From a bacterium (GTDB lineage Bacteria > Elusimicrobiota > Elusimicrobia > Elusimicrobiales > UBA9959): a stretch of DNA of 38,680 nucleotides. The notes under the pieces were generated by a model. It saw only the letters and a list, made by a program, of their open reading frames with translations. It made no database searches and was not told where the DNA came from. Below, piece by piece: positions 25,914 to 34,081 of this stretch; the first letter of the stretch is position 1; each line of letters opens with the position of its first letter. The DNA is taken from contig JAJZRA010000011.1 of assembly GCA_021847485.1 (NCBI GenBank), positions 1 to 38,680 on the forward strand, read 5' to 3'. Made by a program: the position numbers and the translations under genes.

Positions 25914-25939
25914 TATAATGGATATCGTATATAGATATC
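25914..25939 (+). promoter_or_regulatory. mlaD promoter -10 and GATATC dyad
   Basis: TATAAT (25914-25919) is followed at once by GATATC-N7-GATATC (25921-25939), an inverted repeat of two palindromic hexamers spanning the expected transcription start. It looks like an operator. The -35 is poor. It suggests mlaD and its followers can be transcribed apart from mlaEF. Confidence 0.45.
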
Positions 25940-25958
25940 ATTGGGTTTTAAGGATCTC

Positions 25959-27251
25959 ATGAACGGCGAAATGAAGGTCGGGTTGTTCGTGCTGGCCGGG
26001 GCGGTGCTCTTCGGGGCCGCGCTCTTCCTGTTGGGGGACTATTCCTTCCAGAGCTACTACCCGGTCAAGGCCGAGTTCACCGACGTCGCAGGCCTGCCCG
26101 ACAAGGCGCTCGTCAAGCTCGCGGGCGTCGAGGTCGGCAAGATCAAGCGCATCTATCTGAAGAGGGATAAGGTCGTCGTCGAGATGGCCATCCTGGACGG
26201 CACCCGCATCTACCGCGGCGCGCGCTTCTCCGTCGGCGCCACCAGCGTCATCGGCTCCAAGTTCCTTCAGATCGACCAGGGCAACCCGGCGCTGGGCGCC
26301 ATCGAGCCCGGCGCCACCGTGACCGGCGAGGAGACCGTCCCGCTCGAGAAGGCCGTGGCCAAGGCGCTCGACAGCATCCAGGGCCTGGCCAAGGACATCC
26401 GCGGGGACGGTTCCACCGCGAAGAACCTGCAGGAGATCCTGGATAACCTGCGCGGCATCACCGCCAACATCAACGAGATGGTGGCCAACGGCCAGCCGCA
26501 CGCCGAGAAGGTGATGGAGCGGCTGGATTCGATCACCGCCAAGCTGGACTCGCTCGTCACCAAGATAGACCGCGGCGACGGCGTCGCCGGCGCGCTGGTC
26601 TCCGACCAGAAGATGAAGGAGAACGTCACCGCCGCCGTCACCAACCTGAAGGACGCCAGCGCCTCCATCAAGGACGTGCTCGGGCGCATCAACGGCTTCC
26701 GCACCTACTGGCGCTGGGATTACAACTACGAACCGCTCTCCGGGGCCGCCAAGAACAACTTCGGCCTGCGCATCTACCCGCGCGAGGGCCGGTACTACTA
26801 CCTGGGCGCCAACAACATCATCAGCACCAAGGATAAGATCGCCGGCGTCGACTACGAGAAGAACAACGCGGTGGACGCCCAGCTGGGCTGGGAGGTCGGC
26901 GCGTTCGACATGTACGCCGGCATCCTGCGCGGCACCGGCGGCGCCGGCGTGCGCTGGCGGCCGTTCTTCAACTCCAAGTGGGACAAGTTCACGCTGCTCG
27001 CCGAGGGCTCCGAGTTCGACCGCAACCGCGTGATCAAGGGGCGCCGCTTCGACGACCCGCGTTTCGACGCCGGCGTCATGTACTCTTTCAATAAGTACGT
27101 TTCCGCCGGCATGCGCCTTAACGACATGCTCGAGACCAAGATGGTGGACTACTCCGCCAGCGTCGCTTTCGAGGATAAGGACATCTCCTACCTGTTCGGC
27201 CTGATCAGCTTCGGCTCGGCCGGCGCCAAGGGAAGGAGCTCCTCCAACTAA
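25959..27251 (+). CDS. mlaD: MlaD/MCE-domain protein with C-terminal barrel-like region
   Basis: I use ATG 25959 (MNGEMKVG), with AAGGAT 5 nt upstream; the track start is a TTG. 430 residues in three parts: a membrane anchor (VGLFVLAGAVLFGAALFLLG), an MCE domain (~30-125: FTDVAGLPDKALVKLAGVEVGKIKRI...IGSKFLQIDQG), and a long helical region with repeated NLRGI / NINEMV heptads (~140-245). The last ~180 residues are rich in aromatic alternating strands (WRWDYNYEPL, YYYLGANN, AQLGWEVGAFDMYAGILRG, AGVRWRPFF) and resemble an outer-membrane barrel. Such a protein could bridge both membranes alone, which fits the absence of mlaC. Confidence 0.85.
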   Translation: MNGEMKVGLFVLAGAVLFGAALFLLGDYSFQSYYPVKAEFTDVAGLPDKALVKLAGVEVGKIKRIYLKRDKVVVEMAILDGTRIYRGARFSVGATSVIGSKFLQIDQGNPALGAIEPGATVTGEETVPLEKAVAKALDSIQGLAKDIRGDGSTAKNLQEILDNLRGITANINEMVANGQPHAEKVMERLDSITAKLDSLVTKIDRGDGVAGALVSDQKMKENVTAAVTNLKDASASIKDVLGRINGFRTYWRWDYNYEPLSGAAKNNFGLRIYPREGRYYYLGANNIISTKDKIAGVDYEKNNAVDAQLGWEVGAFDMYAGILRGTGGAGVRWRPFFNSKWDKFTLLAEGSEFDRNRVIKGRRFDDPRFDAGVMYSFNKYVSAGMRLNDMLETKMVDYSASVAFEDKDISYLFGLISFGSAGAKGRSSSN

Positions 27252-27252
27252 C

Positions 27253-28656
27253 ATGAAGCTCCGGACCGTCTACCGCTGCCAGCAGTGCGGCCAGGCCTAC
27301 CCCAAGTGGGCCGGTAAGTGCGCGTCCTGCGGCGGCTGGAACACGCTGGTGGAGGAGGCCGAGGAGGTCATGACCAAGGCCGCCGCCAAGAGCCGCGGCC
27401 TCACCGATTTTTCCGAACCGCCCGTAAAACTGTCCGAGGCCAGGGCCATGAAGGCCGAGCACGCCGCCACCGGCATAACCGAGCTGGACCGCGCGCTCGG
27501 CGGCGGCCTGGTGAAGGGCCAGGTGGTGCTGCTCGCCGGCCCGCCCGGCATCGGCAAGAGCACGCTGACGCTGGAGAGCTGCGCCGCGCTCGCCGCCGGT
27601 GCCTACAGGGCCGGCAAGGTGCTCTACGTCAGCGGCGAGGAGTCGCTCTCGCAGGTGGGCTCCCGCGCGGAGCGCCTCGGCGCCCGGCCCGACAACGTCT
27701 ACCTGATGGCCGAGACCAACCTCGCCCGCATCGTCGAGGAGTTCCGCAAGATAAAGCCGGCCTTCCTCGTCATAGATTCCATCCAGACCGTCTACCACCC
27801 CGAGTTCGTCGGCTCGCCGGGCTCCGTCGGCCAGATCCGCGAGTGCGCCTCCGAGCTGCTCAAGGTCTCCAAGGCCGCGGGCGCCCCGCTGTTCCTGCTG
27901 GGGCACGTCACCAAGGAAGGGTCGCTCGCCGGCCCCAAGGTGCTCGAGCACATCGTCGACACCGTCCTCTATTTCGACGCGGAGAAGAACAACGCCTTCC
28001 GCGTGCTGCGCCCGCACAAGAACCGCTTCGGCCCGGTGGACGAGACCGGCATCTTCGAGATGACCTCCAAGGGCCTGCGCTCGGTGGACGACGCCGGCCT
28101 GCTGCTGGCCGAGAGCGACCGCGACCGCGCGCTGGCGGGCCGCGCCTTCGCCGTGGCCTTCGAGGGCGCCCGGCCCATGCTGGCCGAGATCCAGGCGCTG
28201 GCCAGCAAGTCCTACCTGCCTTACCCGCGGCGCACCGTGACCGGGCTGGACCTCAACCGGGCGCAGATGCTGATCGCCGCGCTCGAGAAGAACGTCGGGC
28301 TGCGCTTCGACGAGATGGACGTTTTCGCCTCGCTCGCGGGAGGCATCAAGCTGAAGGACCCGGCGCTGGACCTGGCCTTCTGCGCCGCGCTGATCAGTTC
28401 CGCCAAGGACATCCCGCTGCCGCCCGACTGCGTCTTCATGGGCGAGGTGGGCATCCTGGCGCAGGCGTCGAGCCCGGGCTTCCTGGACCGGCGCCTGGCC
28501 GAGGCCGAAAGGCTCGGCTTCAGGACGGCTTTCGTCCCGAGGCCGCCGAAGAAGGACGAGGGGCGCTTCAAGGGCCTCCGCCTCGAGGTGGTGCGGGACA
28601 TGGGTGCGCTCAACGCTGCCCTGGCTAAATTAAGCAAAGAAGGAACAAGGAGCTAA
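27253..28656 (+). CDS. radA: DNA repair protein RadA
   Basis: 467 residues. The C4 zinc finger is CQQC-N10-CASC (Cys9, 12, 23, 26), Walker A is GPPGIGKST (Lys102), and the RadA-specific KNRFG motif is at 256-260 (HKNRFGPVDETGIFEM). The C-terminal third is the Lon-like domain. RadA drives branch migration during recombinational repair. The start is one base after the mlaD stop; an AGGAG lies about 17 nt upstream. The gene is tightly placed before the PIN-TRAM gene, whose Shine-Dalgarno lies within the end of radA. Confidence 0.95.
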   Translation: MKLRTVYRCQQCGQAYPKWAGKCASCGGWNTLVEEAEEVMTKAAAKSRGLTDFSEPPVKLSEARAMKAEHAATGITELDRALGGGLVKGQVVLLAGPPGIGKSTLTLESCAALAAGAYRAGKVLYVSGEESLSQVGSRAERLGARPDNVYLMAETNLARIVEEFRKIKPAFLVIDSIQTVYHPEFVGSPGSVGQIRECASELLKVSKAAGAPLFLLGHVTKEGSLAGPKVLEHIVDTVLYFDAEKNNAFRVLRPHKNRFGPVDETGIFEMTSKGLRSVDDAGLLLAESDRDRALAGRAFAVAFEGARPMLAEIQALASKSYLPYPRRTVTGLDLNRAQMLIAALEKNVGLRFDEMDVFASLAGGIKLKDPALDLAFCAALISSAKDIPLPPDCVFMGEVGILAQASSPGFLDRRLAEAERLGFRTAFVPRPPKKDEGRFKGLRLEVVRDMGALNAALAKLSKEGTRS

Positions 28657-28657
28657 C

Positions 28658-29665
28658 ATGATAGTATGGATCTTCAGGGCGGTGGCCCTCGCAGGCACCC
28701 CGGTGCTGACGTGGCTGACCGTTTCCAAGGACCTCAAGGGCGCCGCTTTCGGCGTGCTGATAGGCCTGGTCATCATCGGCATAGAGTACGTCTTCGAGAG
28801 CGTCAGCCTGTTCTCGCTGATCATCGGCATCATCGGCGCCGTGGTCGGCGTGATCATCTCGAAGCTGCTCGACTACACGGTCTTCCAGATAGACAACGAC
28901 GCGTTCAGCACGCTGTGGCTGCGCTACAACATCATCGTGCGCTACGCGCTGGCGCTGCTCGGCATGGTCGTCAGCATCAAGAAGATCCCCGAGATCGACG
29001 ACCTCGACAAGAACATCCTGTCGCTGGGCCGCAAGGGCGCCAAGAACATGAAGGTGCTGGACCTCAGCGCCATCGTGGACGGGCGCGTGCTCGACATCTG
29101 CGACACGCACTTCATCACCGGCGGCATCATCACGCCGCGCTTCGTCGTGCAGGAGCTGCACTCGCTGGCCGAGAGCAGCGAGCCGATAGAGCGGGCCAAG
29201 GGCCGCCGCGGCCTCGACATCCTGGCCCGCCTGCAGGAGTCCCGCGATATCCCGTTCCGCGTGATCGACCGGGACATCAAGGACGTCGCCGACAACCAGA
29301 TCAAGCTGGTGACGATAGCCAAGGAGCTCGGCGCCTCCATCGTCACGATAGACTTCAACATCAACAAGCTGGCCGCGCTCGAGAACGTGACCGCGCTCAA
29401 CATCAACGACCTCTCGATGGCCCTCAAGCCGGTCGTTCTGCCCGGCGAGGACATGAGCGTCTTCGTCATGAAGGAAGGCAAGGAGAAAGCTCAGGGCGTG
29501 GGCTATCTCGACGACGGCACGATGATCGTCATCGAGGACGGCCGCGAGTATATCGGCAAGAAGGTGGACGCGTCCGTGCAGTCCATCCTGCAGACCTCGC
29601 AGGGCCGCATCATCTTCACCAGGGTCAAGGGCAAGGCCGCGGTGCAGGGGCCCAAGCAGCCCTGA
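28658..29665 (+). CDS. Membrane PIN-TRAM domain protein (YacL-like)
   Basis: 335 residues. Several N-terminal membrane segments (about residues 1-110) precede a PIN nuclease-fold domain starting at MKVLDLSAIVDGRVLDICDTHF with acidic residues in LDLSAIVDGR, VQELH, DNQIKL and IVTIDFN. A C-terminal TRAM domain follows (MSVFVMKEGKEKAQGVGYLDDGTMIVIEDG). This is the architecture of Bacillus YacL, whose substrate is unresolved; a ribonuclease acting at the membrane is plausible. AAGGAG precedes ATG. Bacillus yacL also lies between radA and ispD, the same order as here. Confidence 0.9.
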   Translation: MIVWIFRAVALAGTPVLTWLTVSKDLKGAAFGVLIGLVIIGIEYVFESVSLFSLIIGIIGAVVGVIISKLLDYTVFQIDNDAFSTLWLRYNIIVRYALALLGMVVSIKKIPEIDDLDKNILSLGRKGAKNMKVLDLSAIVDGRVLDICDTHFITGGIITPRFVVQELHSLAESSEPIERAKGRRGLDILARLQESRDIPFRVIDRDIKDVADNQIKLVTIAKELGASIVTIDFNINKLAALENVTALNINDLSMALKPVVLPGEDMSVFVMKEGKEKAQGVGYLDDGTMIVIEDGREYIGKKVDASVQSILQTSQGRIIFTRVKGKAAVQGPKQP

Positions 29666-29672
29666 GGCGGCC

Positions 29673-30866
29673 GTGCCGGGCAATAAGAACGCAGCCGGGG
29701 CCGCGGCCCTGATACTGGCCGGCGGCGCCGGCGCCAGGATGGGCCGCGAGAAGCAGTACCTGCCGCTGGCCGGGCGCCCGATGCTGGAGTGGACCGTCGA
29801 GGCTTTCGCCTCCAGCGGGCTGTTCTCCTGCATAGTCCTGGCGCTGGGGCCGGAGAACCTCGCCAAGTACGGGCCGGCCTGGGAAAAGGCCGGAGTGCGC
29901 GTGGCCCCGGCCGGCGCCACCCGGACCGAGTCGCTGCGCAGCGCGTTCCGGCTGGCCGACCCGGCCGCGGCCCTGGTGGCCGTGCACGACGGCGCGAGGC
30001 CGCTCGTGACGAAGAAGCTGATAAAGGCCTGCCTGGACAAGGCGGCCGAGGCCGGCGCCGCGGTGCCCGCGGTGCCCCTTAAGGACACGGTCAAGACCGT
30101 GTCCGCCGACGGCGCGGCCTTCGAGAGCACGCCGCCGCGGGCTTCGATGATGGCGGTGCAGACCCCGCAGTGCTACCGGCGGGAAGTGCTCGCCGCGATA
30201 CTGGAGCGCGCCGCCTCCGGCCGGGACTACACCGACGAGTCCCAGGTCCTGGAGGAGCTGGGCGTGAAGGCGGCCGTGGTGCCGTCGGACTACCGGAACA
30301 TCAAGGTCACCACGCCGGAAGACCTTTTGATAGCGGAGGCTTTTATGAAGGACGAGAAAGAGAAGACCGTATCCACCCGCGTTAAGGTCCCCGTGGCCCG
30401 CGCGGGCTTCGGCTACGACATCCACCGCATGGTGGAGGGGCGCCCGCTGATACTCGGCGGCGTCAGGATAGAGCACACGAAGGGCCTGCTCGGGCATTCC
30501 GACGGCGACGTCGTGCTGCACGCCGTCTGCGACGCGCTGCTGGGTTCCATTTCCGCCGGCGAGATCGGCGTCTACTTCCCGCCCACCGACCTTACGATCA
30601 TGGGCATCTCCAGCGCCGAGATAGCCAAGAAGACGCTGGAAGTGCTGGCCTCCCGGAAGGCCCGCATCGTCAACGTGGACATAACCATGGTGGCCGAGGA
30701 ACCCAAGCTCAAGCCGCATTACGAGGCCATCCGTTCTTCGGTCTCCCGGATACTCGGGCTGGACCCCGCCGACGTCAGCGTGAAGGCCAAGAGCCGCGAG
30801 GGCCTGGGCGACATAGGTCACGGCGAGGCCATGGTCTGCTACGCCGTAGCCAGCGTCATTAAATGA
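29673..30866 (+). CDS. ispDF: Bifunctional IspD-IspF (MEP isoprenoid pathway)
   Basis: 397 residues, GTG start 7 nt after the PIN-TRAM stop. The first ~225 residues are IspD: LILAGGAGARMGREKQYLPLAGRPMLEW, VAVHDGARP, and TPQCYRREVL with the late YRNIKVTTPEDLLIAEA. The rest is IspF: GFGYDIHRM (the D-x-H metal ligands), GGVRIEHTKGLLGHSDGDVVLHAVCDALLG, and KAKSREGLGDIGHGEAM. The two carry out steps 3 and 5 of the MEP route. The fusion is known in some proteobacteria; no ispE sits between. A lipoprotein gene overlaps its stop. Confidence 0.95.
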   Translation: MPGNKNAAGAAALILAGGAGARMGREKQYLPLAGRPMLEWTVEAFASSGLFSCIVLALGPENLAKYGPAWEKAGVRVAPAGATRTESLRSAFRLADPAAALVAVHDGARPLVTKKLIKACLDKAAEAGAAVPAVPLKDTVKTVSADGAAFESTPPRASMMAVQTPQCYRREVLAAILERAASGRDYTDESQVLEELGVKAAVVPSDYRNIKVTTPEDLLIAEAFMKDEKEKTVSTRVKVPVARAGFGYDIHRMVEGRPLILGGVRIEHTKGLLGHSDGDVVLHAVCDALLGSISAGEIGVYFPPTDLTIMGISSAEIAKKTLEVLASRKARIVNVDITMVAEEPKLKPHYEAIRSSVSRILGLDPADVSVKAKSREGLGDIGHGEAMVCYAVASVIK

Positions 30867-31264
30867 GGCGCGCGCTGGCCGCCGCGGCCTGCGCGGCGCT
30901 GCTGTCCGCCTGCGGCGGGGCCAGGCCCGGCGCCAAGCCGGTGCCCCCTGACCAGGCCGCGGTCTACCAGAAGCGCGTCTTCAAGCTGGTCAGGATACCG
31001 GACCCGGACCTGGAAGCCTCGCTCGAGGGCATGCTGTCCGCCAGCTACGACGAGGCCATAAAGGCCCACGCCGGGGACAGGCCGCTGGACATAGGTTTTT
31101 CGTACTCGCTCGCGCCGCACGGCGCCGCGTACCCGTTCTCGGAGATAGAGGTGTCCTGCCTGATCCAGGCCCGCTACTCCCGGAGCAGGGGGCCGGAGCT
31201 CTGCGGCGAGTTCTTCAGGCGGCTGGGCGGCCGGATAGACGCCGCGCTGGCCGCCCGCCAGTAA
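30863..31264 (+). CDS. Small lipoprotein of unknown function
   Basis: 133 residues. The N-terminus MRRALAAAACAALLSACGGA is a lipoprotein signal with lipobox LSAC, Cys17 being the lipidated residue. The mature part is mixed alpha/beta with no recognised domain; RIPDPDLEASLEGMLSASYDEAI is the most ordered-looking stretch. The ATG overlaps the ispDF stop (ATGA), so it is translated with that gene, although a functional link is not obvious. It could be anchored in the inner or outer membrane; the +2 residue is Gly, which does not retain it at the inner membrane under the E. coli rule. Confidence 0.65.
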   Translation: MRRALAAAACAALLSACGGARPGAKPVPPDQAAVYQKRVFKLVRIPDPDLEASLEGMLSASYDEAIKAHAGDRPLDIGFSYSLAPHGAAYPFSEIEVSCLIQARYSRSRGPELCGEFFRRLGGRIDAALAARQ

Positions 31265-31277
31265 ACCAGAGGAAGAT

Positions 31278-32690
31278 ATGGACTTCAGGATCTACAACAC
31301 GATGGGCAGGGAGAAGCAGCTCTTCAAGCCGCTCAAGGCGGGGGAGGCCGGCATCTACACCTGCGGCCCCACGGTCTACCACTACGCCCACATCGGCAAC
31401 ATGCGCAGCTACGTCGCCGAGGACGGCCTCGTGCGCGCTATGCGCTTCCTGGGCTGGAAGGTCAAGCGCGTGATGAACATCACCGACGTGGGCCACCTGG
31501 TCTCCGACGCCGACACCGGCGAGGACAAGATGGAGCAGGGCGCCCGCCGCGAGGGCAAGAGCGCCTGGGACATCGCCAAGTTCTATACCGAGGCCTTCTT
31601 CAAGGATTTCGACGCGCTCAACTGCGCCCGCCCCGACGTGGTGTGTCCGGCCACCGACTACATCAAGGAGATGATAGACCTGGGGCTCACGCTGGAGAAG
31701 AAGGGCTTCACCTACCCGATAGCCGGCGACGGCGTCTATTTCGACACCGCCAAGCTGCCGGATTACGGCAAGCTGGCCGGCCGCGCCCACGTGGAGGGCA
31801 TCAAGGAGGGCGCGCGCGTGGAGGCCAACGCCGCCAAACGCAACCCCGTCGATTTCGCCGTCTGGAAGTTCGCCGCGCCCGGCGAGCAGCGCCAGATGGA
31901 ATGGGACTCGCCGTGGGGCAAGGGTTTCCCCGGCTGGCACATGGAGTGCTCGGCCATGGCGATGAAGCACCTCGGCGACACGATAGACATCCACTGCGGC
32001 GGCGAGGACCACGTGCCGGTGCACCATACCAACGAGATCGCCCAGTCCGAGGGCGCCACCGGCAAGCCCTTCAGCAATTACTGGATGCACGTGCGCTTCC
32101 TCGTCACCGGGGACGCCGGCAAGATGTCAAAGAGCTCCGGCGAGTTCCTCACGCTGGCTTCCGTCACCGGCCGCGGCTACGACCCGCTGGCCTACCGCTA
32201 CTACTGCCTGCTGACGCACTACCGCAAGCAGCTGGAATTCAGCTGGGAGGCCGTGGAGGCCGCCGCCCGCGGCCTGGACGGCCTGCGCGCGCTGGCCCTC
32301 AAGGTCAAGGAAGAGGCCGGCGGCGCCGCGCCCGCCGCCGACCGCGGAGCCAAATATTTCAAGGACTTCGAGGCCGCCCTCGCCGACGACGTCAACCTGC
32401 CCGCGGCCCTCGCCGTGCTGTGGGAGACGCTCAAGGACGGTTCGATACCGGCCGCGCAGCGCTACGCCTTCGCCCTGAAAGCGGAGGAGGTCACCGCGCT
32501 GGACCTCTTCAGGGTAAAAGAGGCCGGCGAACTGGCGCCCGAGCTCGCCGCCCTGATAACCGAGCGCGAGACCGCGCGCAAGAACAAGGATTGGAAGAAG
32601 TCGGACGAGCTGCGCAAAGCGCTCTCCGATAAAGGCGTACTGATAGAGGACACCCCGAAAGGCACCAAATGGAAACTGGCCCGCGGCTGA
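31278..32690 (+). CDS. cysS: Cysteinyl-tRNA synthetase
   Basis: 470 residues. HIGH-type motif HIGN (38-41) in VYHYAHIGNMRSYV, KMSKS at 282-286, and zinc ligands in CGPTVY (Cys29), GWHMECSAMAMKHLG and HCGGEDHVPVHHTNEIAQSE. The DALR anticodon helical region closes the protein. CAGAGGAAGAT-ATG sets the start. Its 3' end overlaps the PAP2 phosphatase gene by 22 nt in another frame. Confidence 0.97.
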   Translation: MDFRIYNTMGREKQLFKPLKAGEAGIYTCGPTVYHYAHIGNMRSYVAEDGLVRAMRFLGWKVKRVMNITDVGHLVSDADTGEDKMEQGARREGKSAWDIAKFYTEAFFKDFDALNCARPDVVCPATDYIKEMIDLGLTLEKKGFTYPIAGDGVYFDTAKLPDYGKLAGRAHVEGIKEGARVEANAAKRNPVDFAVWKFAAPGEQRQMEWDSPWGKGFPGWHMECSAMAMKHLGDTIDIHCGGEDHVPVHHTNEIAQSEGATGKPFSNYWMHVRFLVTGDAGKMSKSSGEFLTLASVTGRGYDPLAYRYYCLLTHYRKQLEFSWEAVEAAARGLDGLRALALKVKEEAGGAAPAADRGAKYFKDFEAALADDVNLPAALAVLWETLKDGSIPAAQRYAFALKAEEVTALDLFRVKEAGELAPELAALITERETARKNKDWKKSDELRKALSDKGVLIEDTPKGTKWKLARG

Positions 32691-33661
32691 CACGTCTCGC
32701 TCTCGCCCTGCTGTTCATAACGCCCCTGCTCGCCGCCCCCGCGCGCGCGGCCGGGGCCTCCTCCGGGACCTCCCGGACCTACACCTTGAAGGACGGCTCC
32801 ACGCTGACCTACGGCGAGCCCGGCTTCTGGCGCACCATCGGCGCCATGCCGGCGGACCTGGGCACCTTCGTCACGGACAGCTTTTCGAAAGAGAACCTGC
32901 CGTGGCTGGGCGCCATCACGGCGTCCACGCTGATCCTGATCCATTACGACCAGACGCTCTATAACGGCGCCCGGCGCACCGGCCGCAAGCTGGGCATCTC
33001 CAGGGAAGATAAGACGAAGACGTACATCAAGCTGGGCGGCGTCTCGCTGTTCCGCGGCCCCAGCGACCTGGGATCTACGCTCTATTTCATCGGGGACGGC
33101 TGGATGACCATCGGCGCGTTCGGCTACCTGAAGATCTCCAACCTCTTCGAGCGCGACCCGCGCGCCTCCCAGACCGCCAACCAGCTGGTGGAGGGCCTGC
33201 TCGCCACCGGCCTGGTCACCGAGGTCATGAAGAACGTGACCGGCCGCGAGACCCCGTCGGCCGCCTCGGGCAAGGGCGGCGTGTGGCGCATGTTCCCCGG
33301 CCTGAACGAGTACGTGGCGCACCGCACTCGCTACGACGCTTTCCCTTCCGGCCACCTGGCCTCCAGCGCCATGACCATCACCGTCCTCGCCGAGAACTAC
33401 CCGGACAACAAGTACATCTGGCCGGTGGGCGGCGTGCTGCTGGGCGGGCTCTGCTTCCAGATGATGAACAACGGCGTGCACTGGGCCAGCGATTACCCGC
33501 TGGGCTTCGCCGTGGGCTACGGCATAGGCAAGGCCATCGCCGTTCACGGCCGCACGGCCGCCAGGCGCGGCCCGGCCCCGGTAAAGCAGGCGTCGCTCAC
33601 GCTGGCGCCGTACCTGTCCCCTTACGGCGCGGTGGGCGCGGGCGCGACGTACCGGTTCTGA
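32669..33661 (+). CDS. PAP2-superfamily phosphatase with signal peptide
   Basis: 330 residues starting inside cysS, out of frame; the start is supported by an immediate signal peptide (LTRLALALLFITPLLAAPARA). The phosphatase motifs are KNVTGRETP (degenerate KxxxxxxRP), FPSGHLASS (225-233) with His229, and GVHWASDYPLG (His271, Asp275). PAP2 enzymes remove phosphates from lipids such as undecaprenyl-PP, phosphatidic acid or lipid A. The N-terminal half is not strongly hydrophobic, so this may be a periplasmic or outer-membrane member. The end (YGAVGAGATYRF) finishes in Phe, compatible with an outer-membrane location. Confidence 0.85.
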   Translation: METGPRLTRLALALLFITPLLAAPARAAGASSGTSRTYTLKDGSTLTYGEPGFWRTIGAMPADLGTFVTDSFSKENLPWLGAITASTLILIHYDQTLYNGARRTGRKLGISREDKTKTYIKLGGVSLFRGPSDLGSTLYFIGDGWMTIGAFGYLKISNLFERDPRASQTANQLVEGLLATGLVTEVMKNVTGRETPSAASGKGGVWRMFPGLNEYVAHRTRYDAFPSGHLASSAMTITVLAENYPDNKYIWPVGGVLLGGLCFQMMNNGVHWASDYPLGFAVGYGIGKAIAVHGRTAARRGPAPVKQASLTLAPYLSPYGAVGAGATYRF

Positions 33662-33679
33662 CGTGAAAACGGCGGCGGG

Positions 33680-33709
33680 TTGTCTAAAAACGCGCAATTT
33701 TGCTAAAAT
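33680..33709 (+). promoter_or_regulatory. Promoter of tRNA-Gly
   Basis: TTGTCT (33680-33685), 18-nt spacer, TAAAAT (33704-33709). An A/T-rich stretch in an otherwise GC-rich region, ending 21 nt before the tRNA. Confidence 0.6.
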
Positions 33710-33730
33710 ATTCGGGTAGTAACGCCATAA

Positions 33731-33804
33731 GCGGGCGTGGTTCAATGGTAGAACGGGACCTTGCCAAGGTTCAGACGAGGGTTCGATTCCCTTCGCCCGC
33801 TCCA
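33731..33804 (+). tRNA. tRNA-Gly (anticodon GCC)
   Basis: 74 nt with encoded CCA. The acceptor stem GCGGGCG / CGCCCGC is perfect, the D arm is GTTC-AATGGTA-GAAC, and the anticodon loop is TTGCCAA. The T arm is GAGGG-TTCGATT-CCCTT. The discriminator base is T. It has its own promoter and is followed by two repeats derived from its 3' end. Confidence 0.97.
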
Positions 33805-33820
33805 AAGATTTAAGGTACTA

Positions 33821-33846
33821 GGCCGTCCAGATGGACGGCCTTTTTC
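33821..33846 (+). terminator. Terminator in distal repeat 1
   Basis: GGCCGTCC-agat-GGACGGCC followed by TTTTTC, 16 nt after the tRNA CCA. Confidence 0.85.
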
Positions 33847-33932
33847 TTTATGAGCGGGCGAAGGGAATAATTCCTTATAAAGAACGGTCGCTGCCGCTCC
33901 CTGTCGCCCGCTCCAAAAATTTAGATGAACAA

Positions 33933-33958
33933 GGCCGTCCTCCGGACGGCCTTTTCCT
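33933..33958 (+). terminator. Terminator in distal repeat 2
   Basis: GGCCGTCC-tcc-GGACGGCC followed by TTTTCC. Same stem as in repeat 1 with the loop one base shorter, so the stem is conserved and the loop is not. Confidence 0.8.
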
Positions 33959-34045
33959 TTATGAGCGGGCGGAGGGAATCCTTCCTTACGGGGAGGCTCG
34001 CTGCCGCTCGCGTGTCGCCCGCTCCGAAGTGCGGGGGCGGCGGGT

Positions 34046-34074
34046 TTGACTTTGGGGGCGGGGGATGCGAGAAT
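34046..34074 (+). promoter_or_regulatory. Promoter of the HAD hydrolase gene
   Basis: TTGACT (34046-34051), exact 17-nt spacer, GAGAAT (34069-34074). The ATG follows 7 nt after the -10. AGAGGGG abuts the ATG and is too close for normal Shine-Dalgarno use. Confidence 0.6.
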
Positions 34075-34081
34075 AGAGGGG

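Larger units (their letters stand above)
33793..34025 (+). repeat. rtT-like 111-bp tandem repeats derived from the tRNA-Gly 3' end
   Basis: TCGCCCGCTCC occurs at 33793, 33904 and 34015, exactly 111 bp apart. The first is the tRNA 3' end itself. Units 33793-33903 and 33904-34014 each contain, in order: tRNA 3' end, a GGCCGTCC hairpin terminator, and GAGCGGGCG plus (A/G)AGGGAAT, which is an inverted copy of the tRNA T-stem/acceptor end. The next copy of the 3' end closes an outer stem. The units are similar throughout with two compensating one-base indels. Confidence 0.85.

Noticed and set aside
33731-34081. Genomic island inserted at tRNA-Gly
   Set aside because: The direct repeats of the tRNA end suggest att sites, but they are only 111 bp apart with no integrase or cargo between or beyond them.
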